The position numbers were made by a program, and so were the translations under genes. Under the pieces are notes generated by a model. The model worked only from the letters and a program-made list of their open reading frames with translations, did no database searches and was not told the DNA's origin. Below are positions 1 to 11,053 of a DNA stretch of 64,000 nucleotides, piece by piece. How positions within the stretch are numbered: position 1 is the first letter of the stretch; every line of letters starts with the position of its first letter. Source of the stretch: Mortierella sp. BCC40632 (taxonomy: Eukaryota; Mortierellomycota; Mortierellomycetes; Mortierellales; Mortierellaceae); NCBI GenBank assembly GCA_011634665.1, contig WAEK01000001.1, positions 3,496,501-3,560,500 of the forward strand, read 5' to 3'.

Positions 1-996
1 GTCCGTGACTTGGACCGCCCTGGCTCCAAGATGAACAAGAAGGAGATCGTCGAGGCCGTCACCATCATTGAGACTCCCCCTATGGTCGTTGTTGGTGTTG
101 TTGGTTACGTCGAGACCCCTCGTGGCCTCCGCTCCTTGACCACCGTCTGGGCTGAGCACTTGTCTGAGGAGCTCAGACGCCGCTTCTACAAGAACTGGTA
201 CCGCTCCAAGAAAAAGGCCTTCACCAAGTATGCCAAGCAGCACGCCAACGGTGCCAAGCCTATCCTCCGCGAGCTTGAGCGCATTAAGAAGTACTGCTCG
301 GTCGTTCGTGTCATTGCCCATACCCAGGTCCGCAAGGTCAAGATTGGCCAGAAGAAGGCCCATGTCATGGAGGTTCAGCTCAACGGTGGTTCGGTCGCTG
401 ATAAGGTCAACTGGGCATACGAGCACTTTGAGAAGACTGTCGATGTCAAGTCGGTTCTGGAGCAGGATGAGATGATTGATGTTATTGCCGTCACCAAGGG
501 TCACGGTTTTGAGGGTGTCACTCACCGTTGGGGCACCAAGAAGCTCCCCCGTAAGACCCACAAGGGTCTTCGCAAGGTTGCTTGTATCGGAGCCTGGCAT
601 CCTTCCCGTGTCATGTTCTCAGTTCCTCGTGCTGGTCAGAACGGTTACCACCACCGTACTGAGGTCAACAAGAAGATCTACCGCATTGGAAAGGGTGATG
701 ACAAGTCTAACGCCAAGACTGAGTATGACTTGACCGAGAAGGCCATCACCCCCATGGGTGGCTTCCCCCACTACGGTATCGTCAACGAGGACTTTGTCAT
801 GATCAAGGGCTGCTGCGCTGGTACCAAGAAGCGTGTTGTCACTCTTCGCAAGTCTCTCTTGGTCCACACCAAGCGTGTTGCCTTGGAGAACGTCCAGCTC
901 AAGTTCATCGATACCTCCTCCAAGTTCGGCCACGGTCGCTTCCAGACCCGCGAGGAGCGCCAGCAGTTCATGGGCACCTTGAAGAAGGACCTTTAA
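1..996 (+). CDS. RPL3: 60S ribosomal protein L3 (uL3), 5' end cut off by window
   Basis: Cytosolic large-subunit protein uL3, which reaches the peptidyl-transferase centre. The frame is already open at base 1 (first visible residues [10 protein letters not shown]) and runs 331 codons to TAA at 994-996. The family is about 388-403 residues, so roughly 55-60 N-terminal residues and the true start lie upstream. The TTG at 10-12 is internal, not a start. The segment [11 protein letters not shown] is the conserved region that carries the histidine methylated in yeast and human L3. No intron is seen in the visible part. Codon use is strongly biased to C-ending codons, as expected of a highly expressed gene. 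An AATAAA lies 41 bases after the stop. It is convergent with CSN7. Identification is certain. Confidence 0.97.
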   Translation, partial: VRDLDRPGSKMNKKEIVEAVTIIETPPMVVVGVVGYVETPRGLRSLTTVWAEHLSEELRRRFYKNWYRSKKKAFTKYAKQHANGAKPILRELERIKKYCSVVRVIAHTQVRKVKIGQKKAHVMEVQLNGGSVADKVNWAYEHFEKTVDVKSVLEQDEMIDVIAVTKGHGFEGVTHRWGTKKLPRKTHKGLRKVACIGAWHPSRVMFSVPRAGQNGYHHRTEVNKKIYRIGKGDDKSNAKTEYDLTEKAITPMGGFPHYGIVNEDFVMIKGCCAGTKKRVVTLRKSLLVHTKRVALENVQLKFIDTSSKFGHGRFQTREERQQFMGTLKKDL

Positions 997-1610
997 GCCA
1001 TGCCATTGACTTTTACCATGAGACATGTATCATTAGAATAAAAAAAATAATCAAAAAGATTTTCTTTCTTTTTTGTTGAGTATTTGCTTGGGTCTTTTAG
1101 TACCAAACTCCAATAGCATTTCCGGAGTCTTTTAATGCAATATATATGTGCGGATCAAATTGATCGTCCTTGGTTCTTAGAGGTCAACCACTAAAAGAAC
1201 CTACATGGAATGGCTTGACTTGCTTTCTGTTCCTGCCTCAGTTGGTAGAGGACTCAGAGATTATATACAAGAGAGTAGCAAGAGACGAGCTTTAATGTTG
1301 ACATCTTTGATGACTAATCTCCAAAGAATAGCGTTGGTAATAGCTTTGGTAGATTACGGTACGCCCGATGTCAATCTTTGTACATTGAAATGTTCCGTAA
1401 GAGCCCCACCACTAATTGAAGTCCTTCGAAGCCTCTAGTTGGTCCACAGTTTTTTTTTTTTTTTTTTGCCTTATCACATATTATCCGCGATGAGGTACCC
1501 GCTTGCCGCTCCTGAGGTTCAAACAAAAATAAACGTGGTTAGTTGAAGGAGAAAAAAAAACAAGTAAAAGAAAGTTACCTTGAGCAATATCGCCAATAAA
1601 ACAAATCCAT
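997..1610. other. Convergent intergenic region RPL3/CSN7
   Basis: Holds the 3' ends of two convergent genes, a poly(T) run at about 1450-1467 and no convincing coding sequence. An open frame at 1205-1438 (+) resembles nothing I recognise and sits between two 3' ends. Bases 1235-1250 resemble a tRNA A box, but no B box or cloverleaf follows. Confidence 0.6.
1037..1042 (+). terminator. Poly(A) signal candidate of RPL3
   Basis: AATAAA followed by an A-rich run lies 41 bases after the RPL3 stop codon. The position and sequence fit a eukaryotic polyadenylation signal; there is no transcript evidence. Confidence 0.5.
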
Positions 1611-3022
1611 TTACCTCTTACTGCCAGCTCCACCGTAGGACATACGCTCAAGTTCGTCGATAAACTCTGGACTCTGGAACACGAGCGGCTCGCCCATTTC
1701 ATAATCCATAGAATGTGCTCCGGGACCAAGACCTCCAGGGTACTTGCGATGCTTTCCTGATCCTGTCCCAGTACTTTCTTTCTTGACTTTCTCAAGCTCC
1801 TTTTCATATGCCTCCTTGGCCTCCTTCTCCTTTCTGGCATTTTCTAGGACCTGATCCATCTTGAAAGTGAGTGCCTGTAGCAAGGTCTCTGATGTGTTTG
1901 TCCTAAGATCCGCAAAAAAAAAAAAAAAAAAAAAAAAAATCATGAATGTCACTAAGAACTGTGCTTTCCTTGCAACAAGACCCTCATAGTGAAGAAGCTA
2001 TTTTGATGACTGGAATTCAACTTACCACTCCTCGAGAACCTTGAGCATGGCCTGAGCTTGTCCGGGCCGAAGGTCTCGCCCCATCGCTGAATGGACCTCA
2101 ACAAGTTTGAGCTTTTGATCCAAGTTGGCGTTGATTACGTTTTGATAAATGGCATCCATGATCAGATCTTCAAGCTGTCGCACATTTGGTATTTCCAAAT
2201 ACTCTTGTAAATCCTTGTAAGGGATTGCCTACATCGAGAGTTTGAAGTTGCCACCAAAATGAAAAGTTAGTAATGGTAATGGATATCCTACAAGTCTTTC
2301 GGAGAATGTGGGGGGATTTTGACTACCACAATTCTTCAAACGGACAAATGATAACGACATACTCGTGCTCTTTCAGATAGAGTGACGATCGAAAGCTGTT
2401 GCAGCTTTGTCCGCTGTGCGTCTGTAATCTCTGGCAACGTGTCCTTGTTCTCTAAAAGATGAATGCCCATGAATTGAGGTGAGACCCAATGAACGGCTCT
2501 AAGCTGAAATGGACTGCAGACTCTCTGAAATAACGCCGATAAAATTACGCTGATAGTTTCGATAGGTTCCATAGGAAAAAATCTCAAGCAACTTGTGGTA
2601 GCGACAATACTCTGGATGATCCTTAAGCTATAGCGAGACGTGATGGAAGGGGGGAAGGGCTCTTCAGTCTTTGTTTTTGCTTTTGCTTTTGCTTTTGCTT
2701 TTGCTTTTCTTCTTTTCTTTTTTTCTTATTTTTTTCCCTAGCCATTCCCTAGGACATGAATACTACGCCATGAGGCGAAGCATGCATCATTTGAATCTAC
2801 CTCAGCAATGTTGGGCATGTCCAAAAGTTCGCCAAAGACCATGACGCCTGGCGCAGCCAACACGTCCTTAATGAGCTGGACGCTTGCTGCACCCTTGGCT
2901 GACTTTGATAACGCCAAGTAAGGTTCCAATTTCTGGCCAAAGAGTGATTTGAAGGACTCACTGCTGCGATCGTCTGCTGTTGCCGCTGCTGTAGAGGCTG
3001 CTACGGAGGTGGAAGAAGCCAT
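1611..3022 (-). CDS. CSN7: COP9 signalosome subunit 7 (PCI domain)
   Basis: Subunit of the COP9 signalosome, which removes Nedd8/Rub1 from cullins. Five exons on the minus strand: 3022-2801, 2621-2549, 2451-2363, 2228-2026, 1902-1611, giving 292 residues, close to animal CSN7 (264-275). Hallmarks in order are LSKSAKGAA (about 39-47), APGVMVFGELLDMPN (57-71), LLEIFSYGTY, a winged-helix PCI segment with LSIVTLSERARAIPYKDL, RQLEDLIMDAIY, and a charged coiled-coil tail rich in K and E. All splice sites are GT-AG. Intron 1 contains a (TTTTGC)n repeat and intron 4 has a long poly(T) just before its acceptor. It diverges from the P450 gene. A close alternative would be another PCI protein (eIF3 or proteasome lid), but the SAKG and FGELLDMPN motifs are CSN7-specific. 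Confidence 0.9.
2674..2708. repeat. (TTTTGC)n microsatellite in CSN7 intron 1
   Basis: Six tandem copies of a TTTTGC hexamer followed by T-rich DNA, inside intron 1 of CSN7. Confidence 0.85.
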
Positions 3023-4099
3023 GGGTTGGTCGAATGGGTATTTGATGCCAGAAATCTGCTGGAATATGATGTGCTATCCTTGTCTAACCTCCCGAAAAGA
3101 GGTTGCTAGTCCTGTAGCTGTATATTGCTCGAATGTCGTCTTGACCAATTTGCTGGCTAAACGAAAATGAATGGATGTCCTAGACGCTGGTTTGAGCAGC
3201 TGGAGTGATGGAGATAGTGCAACAACACAAGAGCGGACACGCGTCTTCTCGTTTGGCCACCTCTCCCCTTTCCTTCTCACACTACCCAATTAAGGGGTCG
3301 TTGTATTTTTTGCCATTCGCCCCACCAACCATTGCCTCGAAGGACCACACTGCCACCAAGACGATCTGTGCTACTGTTACTCGACTACGGTGATCTCCTA
3401 GCTGTTCACGTTTAGAACAAAAAGCCATTAGCCTCAGGCTTTCTTCAGTCGGCCTCATTCTTTGTCAGCACTTTAACCAAATACGGAGAGTTTTGAAGCG
3501 GCCCGAAGTCCGCCGGGAGATACCTGGCGTAGACGAGCGTTGAAGTCGGAAGAATCAAGAGTGGCGCATCATAGAAATGGAAGAAGAAAACAGTTGTTTG
3601 CTTCTGGAGGACCAACAGCGCCTTCGTGGCACTTTCGTGCAGTATCTGCTCACCTTAAATTTTGCCTGTGCTAATCACATCCACCCGAGCCGAAGCTCAC
3701 CAAATACGCAGGCAATCCATCCACCGATCGTTTGGGTGCACCTATTCCCCCCCTCTCTCTCTCTTTATCTTTTCTCCTTGCACTTGCCCTTCTCTGCTCT
3801 TTTTTGTCTTCTTGCCTATTTATTTTCAATTACCCCAGTTCGCTCATCCACGGACATAAGCATCCGCCACTCTCTGGCCTCCAACAGCTCCACGTCAACT
3901 GAACGCGGCTCGGGGTTATCCTTTCAGCCTGAGACCACAACGCACTGACAAAACGAAGACCTTCGGCTCACATTCTTCATATAAAGTGTAACACTGTCTC
4001 TCTCCACTCTTCTCATCTGCAACTGCCTATACCTCTGCCTTTCCTTCTCCCTCTCCTTTCCATCCTCTAAAGAACTCATTACGACCACACTCATTACTC
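3023..4099. promoter_or_regulatory. Divergent promoter region CSN7 / P450
   Basis: The 1,077 bases between two divergent start codons. The last 150 bases before the P450 start are pyrimidine-rich on the coding strand. A TATA-like element is annotated separately. Open frames here (3074-3289 -, 3577-3948 +) have no recognisable domain and are treated as chance. Confidence 0.6.
3980..3985 (+). promoter_or_regulatory. TATA box candidate of the P450 gene
   Basis: TATAAA lies 115 bases upstream of the P450 ATG and is followed by a CT-rich leader, a common fungal core-promoter layout. Inferred from position and sequence only. Confidence 0.5.
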
Positions 4100-6555
4100 A
4101 TGGACACCGCTGCAACATATATCGTCAAAGCGACAAGGACTTCGCCCACGCTCCGTGCGTTGGTCAAGTCACTGACGAGGAAAAATGCATCACGAGCACT
4201 TGGAGCATACATTCTCTATATCATTTTCAAATACCGGCATACGGTCTATGGTGTTCGACCCCGCCATGACCTCAAAGGCCCCCGCGGATATCCATTGCTC
4301 GGAAACACGATCCAAATGCTTGCCGTCCCTCGCGACCAAATCTCACAATACAACGAAAAGCTCCATGAAGAATTCGGATCAACCTTCACGTTCAGCGTTC
4401 CAAAACTTGGTCGTATCATTCAATTCAACAACCCCGACGTTCTGGAGCATGTGCTCAAGACCAACTTTTGGTCATACGAGAAAGGACCTCAGATTCAGGA
4501 GACGTTGAGCGATCTTCTGGGACTCGGTATCTTTGGAGCAGATGGTGACCATTGGAAATGGCAACGAAAGATGGCTAGTCATATCTTTAATGTTAAGGCC
4601 TTCCGTAACGTATGTCCAAGTATCCAGGAATTGCTGGTGCATACCTTTGGCATTAAGCGCCTAATCCCCCCTACTGATATCAATCCATTTTCACTCTTCT
4701 ATTTGATAATGCTGTGGGATTAGTATACCAGCACTGTTTTTGTTCAAGAGGCGAATATTGCAAGCGACTATCTTGGGAAACTGGCCGATGAAGGAAAGGC
4801 TGTCGACCTCCAGGATATCTTTTTGAAGTTCACATTGGACAGCTTTGGCGAGTAAGTGGATGAGGAGCGACAGTAGACTGAGTCTTTACCCATTTTATGG
4901 GACGTAGATTGGAACCGGCCCTTACCCAGTGTGTGTATGTAATCGTCGTCGTCTAGGATCTCATTTGGACAGTCGTTCGGATGTTTAAAGAATCCAGAAG
5001 AAGAGGTCCTCTTCGCATCCGCATTCGATCGCCTCAACACTGTTGTCTTTAATCGCCTCTTTGAGGGTGCCTGGAAGGTTCGCGAGTGGGCCTCAGGTAT
5101 GGACAAGGTCATTGCCAAGGACAAGAAGATTGTGACAGACTTTGCAATGAATATCATCAAGGAACGCCGCGAACAGGGATACAACAAACCACAGAAGGAT
5201 CTCTTGCAGCTTTTCATGGACATGGAGACAGATGATGGCAAACCCTTGTCGGACGAAATGTTGAAGGACATTGTCCTCAATATGATCATTGTAAGCCTAA
5301 CCTTCGATGTTATGGATCCATTCAATACCCTGCTGCTTTTTTTTTTTTTTTTTTTTTGCTCGCCGAGATTCACTCAAAACTTTCTCTGGGTGTGATCTTT
5401 AGGCTGGACGAGATACCACAGCACAAGCCCTTTCTTGGATGTTCTATTTGCTGCACCGATCAACCGCCGACAAGAACACTTTGAATAAGCTTAATCAGGA
5501 AATTGACAGCGTTCTCCAAGGAGGCGACCCCACATATGAGTCTTATAAGAAGATGAAATACGCCGAGGCATGGTAAGACACCCTTGATCTACAGAACTAC
5601 TATCAATCTATTATTCCTCTCCTTCCATCTTGATCGCTGACAAACACCATCGTTTTTTTTTTTTTTTTTTTTTTTTTTTTTGTCCGTTTTTCTTGCTACT
5701 AGCATGTATGAAGGTAAGGCATCCTAGGATGAAGCAAAGGAGAAGACTTGGAATTATACTTAGGGCTGCTTTCTAGAATCTTGATCTAACAATTCGTTTT
5801 CTCCTCCTTCCTCTCTTCTCTTTCCCTCCCCCCTTCGCTGTAGCCTTGCGTCTCTATCCAAGCGTCCCTAGAAATATCAAGGTGTGCGTAAAGGATGACG
5901 TGTGGCCAGGTAAACCATTGCTTCTTCTGAAATCCATGAAGTTGAAAAACAGCCTACCGAGAACCGACTGTGAATACAAAATGACATTGTACGCTCACGA
6001 GATAACCTTTGCTAATCTCGCAACAAAAAAAAAAAAAAAAAAAAAATGCGTTGACTAGATGGAACCAAAGTCTATGCAGGAGAGTTTGTGAGCTGGTCAT
6101 CATGGACCATGGGCCGAACCACTGAAATTTGGGGACCCGATGCAAGAGAATTCAAACCAGACCGATGGATGATGGGTGAAAAGCCCTCACCAACAAAGTT
6201 CCCCGGCTTCCACGCAGGACCTCGCACATGGTACTGTCTCTTGCCTACATATTTTTATGTATTTTTTTCTTTTCTGTGGTCTTTATTGCTCGCGGACATG
6301 ATCGAGGAAGAGGAGACAAAGAACACCTGACTAATTTCTTGAGCCATTGGCTACCACTGGTCTTTTTTAAAAAATCTCTCTCGTAGCCTTGGACAACAGT
6401 TTGCTACTATTGAAGCAGTCAGCGTCATGTCAATGCTCTTCCAACGATTCACTTTTGAATTGGTCGACCCACATACCGAGCCAAGCTATGTTCCCGGATT
6501 GACTCTGCCTATGCAAAAGGGTCTACTTGTTCGTGTCTACCGACGCAAGGACTGA
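4100..6555 (+). CDS. Cytochrome P450 monooxygenase (8 exons)
   Basis: Membrane-anchored haem monooxygenase. Exons: 4100-4609, 4724-4851, 4957-5290, 5403-5572, 5703-5713, 5844-5909, 6059-6230, 6387-6555, giving 519 residues. An N-terminal hydrophobic stretch (about 32-43) is followed by the proline-rich hinge GPRGYPLLGN. The I-helix oxygen motif AGRDTTA is at 325-331, ExxR (EALR) at 384-387, the PERF-type motif FKPDRW at 438-443, and the haem loop FHAGPRTCLG puts the ligand at Cys464. All key P450 residues are present, so it should be active. The overall look resembles the CYP52/CYP86/CYP704 fatty-acid hydroxylase group, but the substrate is not decided by the sequence. Exon 5 is only 11 nt and encodes part of the ExxR segment. 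Poly(T) and poly(A) runs of about 17-29 lie in introns 3, 4 and 6. Confidence 0.93.
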
Positions 6556-7710
6556 GCTAAAATATGGAACTCTTGAGCCAAAACAAAATATACTTCCGAT
6601 GAGGATAGGAGAGAGTGAGAGGGAGGGTTCTGGAACCCTCTAGATTTCTCGACCCTGATTTTACCAAGATATAGTCTATGGACAAAGGGAAGGGGGGAAG
6701 AGGGAGAAGGAGGAATTTTTTTTGTCATCGATTATGCAATACACTCAATTGTACCTTACAGCCTTGTCGAAGTGAAGATACATATTTAATGTGGATCGAG
6801 GGGAAGAATAATAATCCATGGGGAAAAGAGGGGGAGGGAGGGTCTGGAAGATGTCTATTGAGAGAGACCCCATGAGCAATGGATGATAGCGCTTCAGTTT
6901 GGAAAGGTTTGCGGGACCTGGCGCTAGTCCAATTATGAAAGAAAGAAAAAAGCACCAAGTCTCGCTTCTGGAATCTGGTGATGCTCCTAAAAAGAAAAAA
7001 AGAAAATGAAAAAAGAAAAAAAGAGCGAGCCGTTTTTTTCTGCCTCTTGGCTTTAACCTTCAGGGCAATGGAGTTCAAAAGGCTAAATACCTCACTTCAT
7101 ATACATAAACACTGCACTAGACTCCCTGAGAACAAAAGTACGATCGGTACTGTGACATTTTTATTGTTTTTCACATCGCAGTTCAGAATATTGAAACCAT
7201 GCATTTTTTTTTCTCTTTGGTTTTTTTTTTTTTTTTTTGAACCCATGTTGATAGATCCACTCCAGAAAATTACAGTTTCTCTTAACTTGGCTGGGGCCTA
7301 CTACTCAAAGTGATTGATAGTTCAATATCGCGGTAGTAGTTCCCAGTCAGCCTGCCTCTGTATTTGAGAACTCCCAAGTCATGATGTTCTTTTTTTTTTA
7401 TATACATATATCAACGCGTGCTCATACAAATTGTTGTAGACATAGTCATCTGTTTGCTCCTACTGGACCCCAGCTTTTTTTAGTCCTGTATGATAAGTAA
7501 TCACCATTGGGGTGGGATATTTTTTTTGTGAACAAAGACCCTGCGAGGGTGTATATAGTTTGTAAATGGCCAGAGTGGCTCTGGCTGCCTTGTAGTTCCT
7601 TGGTGCTAAAAGCTAGATTACACCTGAGAATGAAAAGCCATCCCACACAGCCTCCGGACACTCGATAGCCCTCATCCACGTGAGTCTTGTTTTTATTTGG
7701 TCGGTCTTAG

Positions 7711-7742
<32 letters not shown>

Positions 7743-7991
7743 TAATCTCCCATACTCCAGTGTGCAATATAGAAACTATCCATCTTTTCAACTACAATTG
7801 AGGCTCTGTAACGCCAACTACCCATGGAGCACCGCCTTTCAATGCGGAAAGGCGGGAAATCGGGGAAGGAAACCATATTATTTAAGAAAAAAGACGATAT
7901 TTCCAGCTGGCGGAGTATAATCTGAATTTATATAGTACCAGGAATCTCAACTCTCAACAGCTTGAGTAGCCAATAACATGGCTTCTCATCT
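6556..7991. other. P450 3' flank up to tRNA-Arg
   Basis: A/T-rich, with several homopolymer runs, including T18 near 7222 and A30 at 7711-7740. Short open frames on both strands (for example 6725-7078 -, 7613-7876 -) are low-complexity with no domain. Nothing else is seen. Confidence 0.6.
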
Positions 7992-8063
7992 GGTCTATTG
8001 GCCCAATGGAAAGGCGTCTGACTACGAATCAGGAGATTGCAGGTTCGACCCCTGCATAGATCA
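7992..8063 (+). tRNA. tRNA-Arg (anticodon ACG)
   Basis: A 72-nt cloverleaf without intron. The acceptor stem pairs GGTCTAT with ATAGATC, followed by discriminator A. The anticodon stem TCTGA/TCAGG encloses the loop CTACGAA with anticodon ACG (read as inosine, decoding CGN arginine codons). The T arm contains GGTTCGACC. CCA is not encoded, as expected for a eukaryotic nuclear tRNA. A short T run follows at 8066-8070 as the Pol III terminator. Confidence 0.95.
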
Positions 8064-8406
8064 TTCTTTTTGCCTTTTCTTCCTTTAATGACTTGATCGC
8101 GAAGAAGAGCCTCGTTTTGACCAAGTCGAGAATCTACTTCCTTGCCGCTTGAAGTTCGAAGTAGCTCTCTCTCCTTCTTTTTTTGCTCTCCGTTGGTAGA
8201 AACTACCCTCTAGCAACGATAAAATCCTAGGAGATGAGGCATCCGATCTTGAGGTTCTGGAGCCAAAAGAAAACTAAAGTCCAGATTTTTTTTTTCTTAC
8301 AGGTCTTGTTAGAGGTTTTATTCGTTAGCGCGCACCCGTCCCGCGTTCTGGAGACGCTATCATCTAGCTATTAAGACCATCTACCAAACTATTGGAAAAG
8401 AGAGAG

Positions 8407-8438
<32 letters not shown>

Positions 8439-8545
8439 GGAAGGCGAGCGAGTCTAGCATTTGAGCGTTGTCCTACCAGGTCGTAAGTGGCTGGGTAGCT
8501 GAATAGCTCTCAGCTATGCACTACATCTCCCTGACTTTGGATGAA
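8064..8545. other. Spacer between tRNA-Arg and the inverted-repeat element
   Basis: No coding signal. Contains a Pol III T-run terminator just after the tRNA and an A30-plus run near 8408-8436. Confidence 0.6.
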
Positions 8546-8900
8546 CTTATTCTCACATATGTGTGAGCGTCTTAATCTCACACACATCCACTTTTGCACG
8601 GAGTTAGTACGGAAATTTTTGCACGGAGCTGAGTGCAGAAAATTCAGAGGGGTCTAGAAGTCAAATTGTGAGCTGGAAAATTACATGGAGTTAGTACGAC
8701 CATTTTGGAATTTGGTTTTTGGGCTCCTGACGCACAAACCCAAGGCCCCATCTCCTGGAAATTCGTCAGAAGGCGTCGAGCGATCATCCCTACCAGATGA
8801 TTTCAAAAAAATCGCAAGTTGAGGCACCCAACCCACTTTAATCGGCAAAAAAGGTGGTTATATGTGAGAATAAGCCGCTCACACTATATGTAAGAATAAG
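8546..8900. mobile_element. MITE-like element with ~50-bp terminal inverted repeats
   Basis: The left end CTTATTCTCACATAT (from 8546) and the reverse complement of the right end, CTTATTCTTACATATA (ending 8900), match over about 50 bases with a few mismatches, both continuing GTGTGAGCG. Each terminus contains two related sub-copies of the CTTATTCTCACA unit. The 250-base interior has no open frame but repeats GGAGTTAGTACG (8605 and 8688 regions) and GCACGGAG (8596, 8621). The copy TCCCTGACTTTGG at 8528-8540 and a near copy at 8906-8918 flank the element, but 5-base spacers make them untypical target duplications. Interpreted as a non-autonomous DNA transposon; superfamily not assignable. Confidence 0.75.
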
Positions 8901-9242
8901 TTTTTTCCCTGACTTTTGTCCGCTAAAGGTTAGAGAAGTATCTGGCCTTTTTTTTTTTTTTTTTTTTTTGCTTTGCTTTGCTTCGAGGAGCTAAAGGCTT
9001 TGTCATTTGTTTATGGAAATAGCAGTAGCATAGTTAAAGAGGACACTTCCATTTTAGGATTACCGTAGGCACAAGGTCGTCCAACTTTTTTTTTTTCTTT
9101 TTTTGTTGGTAATTGGCCCTGAGAGTTAGTTACTGAAGTGGATCAGTTCCGAGAGATCCGATAACGAAGAAAGGTAAAATGACACTTGCCTATCTCGACT
9201 GAGCCTTTTCTTTCCTCCTACTTCTCATTCTTTCCCAAGGGT

Positions 9243-9244
<2 letters not shown>

Positions 9245-9290
<46 letters not shown>
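9245..9290. repeat. (AG)23 microsatellite
   Basis: Perfect AG dinucleotide run of 46 bases in intergenic DNA. Confidence 0.95.
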
Positions 9291-9294
<4 letters not shown>

Positions 9295-9517
9295 GCCCAG
9301 CTTTTGTCCGTCAAACGATACATGAGCCCCAGGGGGTTGTCAAAAAAAAAAAAAAAAATGCGTGATAACCTGATGCAGAGTCGGAGACTTGTAGGACACA
9401 ACCTTAAGTTCCCTTTTTATTTTGGGCACAGGTCAAAGAAAGAAAGGAAGAGAAAGGGGGAGGGAGGCGCGGGAGCGATCTCTTGGGACGATGTTATCAT
9501 GAAGTAGGACAAGAGAC

Positions 9518-9545
9518 GCAACTGCAACTGCAACTGCAACTGCAA
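9518..9545. repeat. (GCAACT)n minisatellite
   Basis: Four full GCAACT copies plus a partial one, ending in an A run; a further copy-like CTGCAACTG follows about 10 bases on. Confidence 0.85.
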
Positions 9546-10964
9546 AAAAAAAGTCTGCAACTGTCTTGCAGGAGTGAACGACTTAAGAGACCAAGGCTAC
9601 AGGGAACCAAGAGCCCATCAGTTCCGGTGTGTGGGCCTTGAAGTAACTTGAGCTGAAAAGATGATACTCACAAAAAAAAAAAAAAAAAAGCGCGTTAGAT
9701 CAAAGAGGAAAGGGGGGGGTATCCAGGTTAAAGGCGCTATATTTTTTTTCAGCTTTTTGTGAAAAAAAGCTTTCTTTTTTTTTACTCGTCAAGGCTTTGT
9801 GTAGGTTATTGTGTACTTCTCGGTTCGTAATGGCTCGGGAACCATTGGGTTCAATAGGCTCATTGCTTCCTGTAACTTGGGTCACTGCAGTCCTCCCAAT
9901 GAGATGCAAGCAGGTTTAGAGCCAGCTCTTTTTTTTTGTTTTTTTCTTTTATTTTTTTTTTATTTTTTTTTTCAGCCAGCGATAGACACGACAACTGTCT
10001 TACACTAGGAGGCCGAATAAAGCAAACTCTGAGAGTGGGGTCCTATAGCTTGATCCACGAGGACGAAGACCTCCAAAAAAAAAAAAAAAAAAAAAAAAAG
10101 TCAATAGGTCGACACGTATTTTCGACCACTCCAATTAGCTAGATCGTGTTCTTGGTTGTGAGAGTAGGGACCCCCCTAGAAACAAAGCTTATCCGCTCTA
10201 TCGAGACAACCATTAGAGAAAGAGCTCTTTTACCATCTTTTTTTGGCTCGATGGGTAGGGTGAAATCGTGTAAGCGTTCAAGCTCTTTTTTGGTTGCAAT
10301 ATCAGGTTGAAGTCATCAAGTCGAAAAAAGGATGCACCTCCGGTCCGGGTCCCCGCAGATTCCACTTTAGGAGGAGGAAGAGCAGCCATAAAAAAGAAAG
10401 AGAGAAGAAAGAAAAAGAAAAAGAAAAAAAAAAAGGGAGATGTAGGATATGGGAATGGGAATGAAAAGGACCCAGGAAAAACGGAAAAGGCAATAGGGAC
10501 AAAGGGATTATTTTTTTTTTTGTAGAACCAAAAGAAAAAAGCATTTGTTTTTTGTCCTTTTTGCTCAGCTAATCTGACAACGGCTGGTTTGTGGGACAGT
10601 AGAGTGATCCGAACGAATGGATATGATGAGAATTCCCGCGCGGTCCAACTCCCCTGTGCTGTCGCGAACGGCATTAGTCGGAGATGGCGGAGCTGGCGGA
10701 GATGTGGAGAGAGAGGTGTGTGCTTTTTTGGGTAGACCATAGCGATGCAGAGCAGATAAATGAAAGAGAGGAGAGAGATGCAATGTATGCAGGCATGCAT
10801 ACATATTACACAGAATGATCTCTGTCGGGGCGGAGGAGAAGGGGCAAACCGAGCGGCAAAAGCGAAGCGAGAAAGTGGGTTGGGTCATTGTACGTCTTGT
10901 GCAGTGCTTTTCTATCGACCCCTTTTCCCCACTCTTGTCTATCATCAAGCTTGCTCACACACGC

Positions 10965-10967
<3 letters not shown>

Positions 10968-11002
<35 letters not shown>

Positions 11003-11004
11003 CT

Positions 11005-11053
<49 letters not shown>
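10968..11053. repeat. (CT)n followed by T46
   Basis: A CT dinucleotide run to about 10,998 followed by a homopolymer of about 46 T at 11008-11053, one of the longest homopolymers in the window. Confidence 0.9.

Noticed and set aside
1205..1438. Open frame of 77 codons and a tRNA A-box-like stretch (1235-1250) between RPL3 and CSN7
   Set aside because: No domain, sits between two 3' ends. No B box, anticodon stem or acceptor pairing follows the A-box-like bases.
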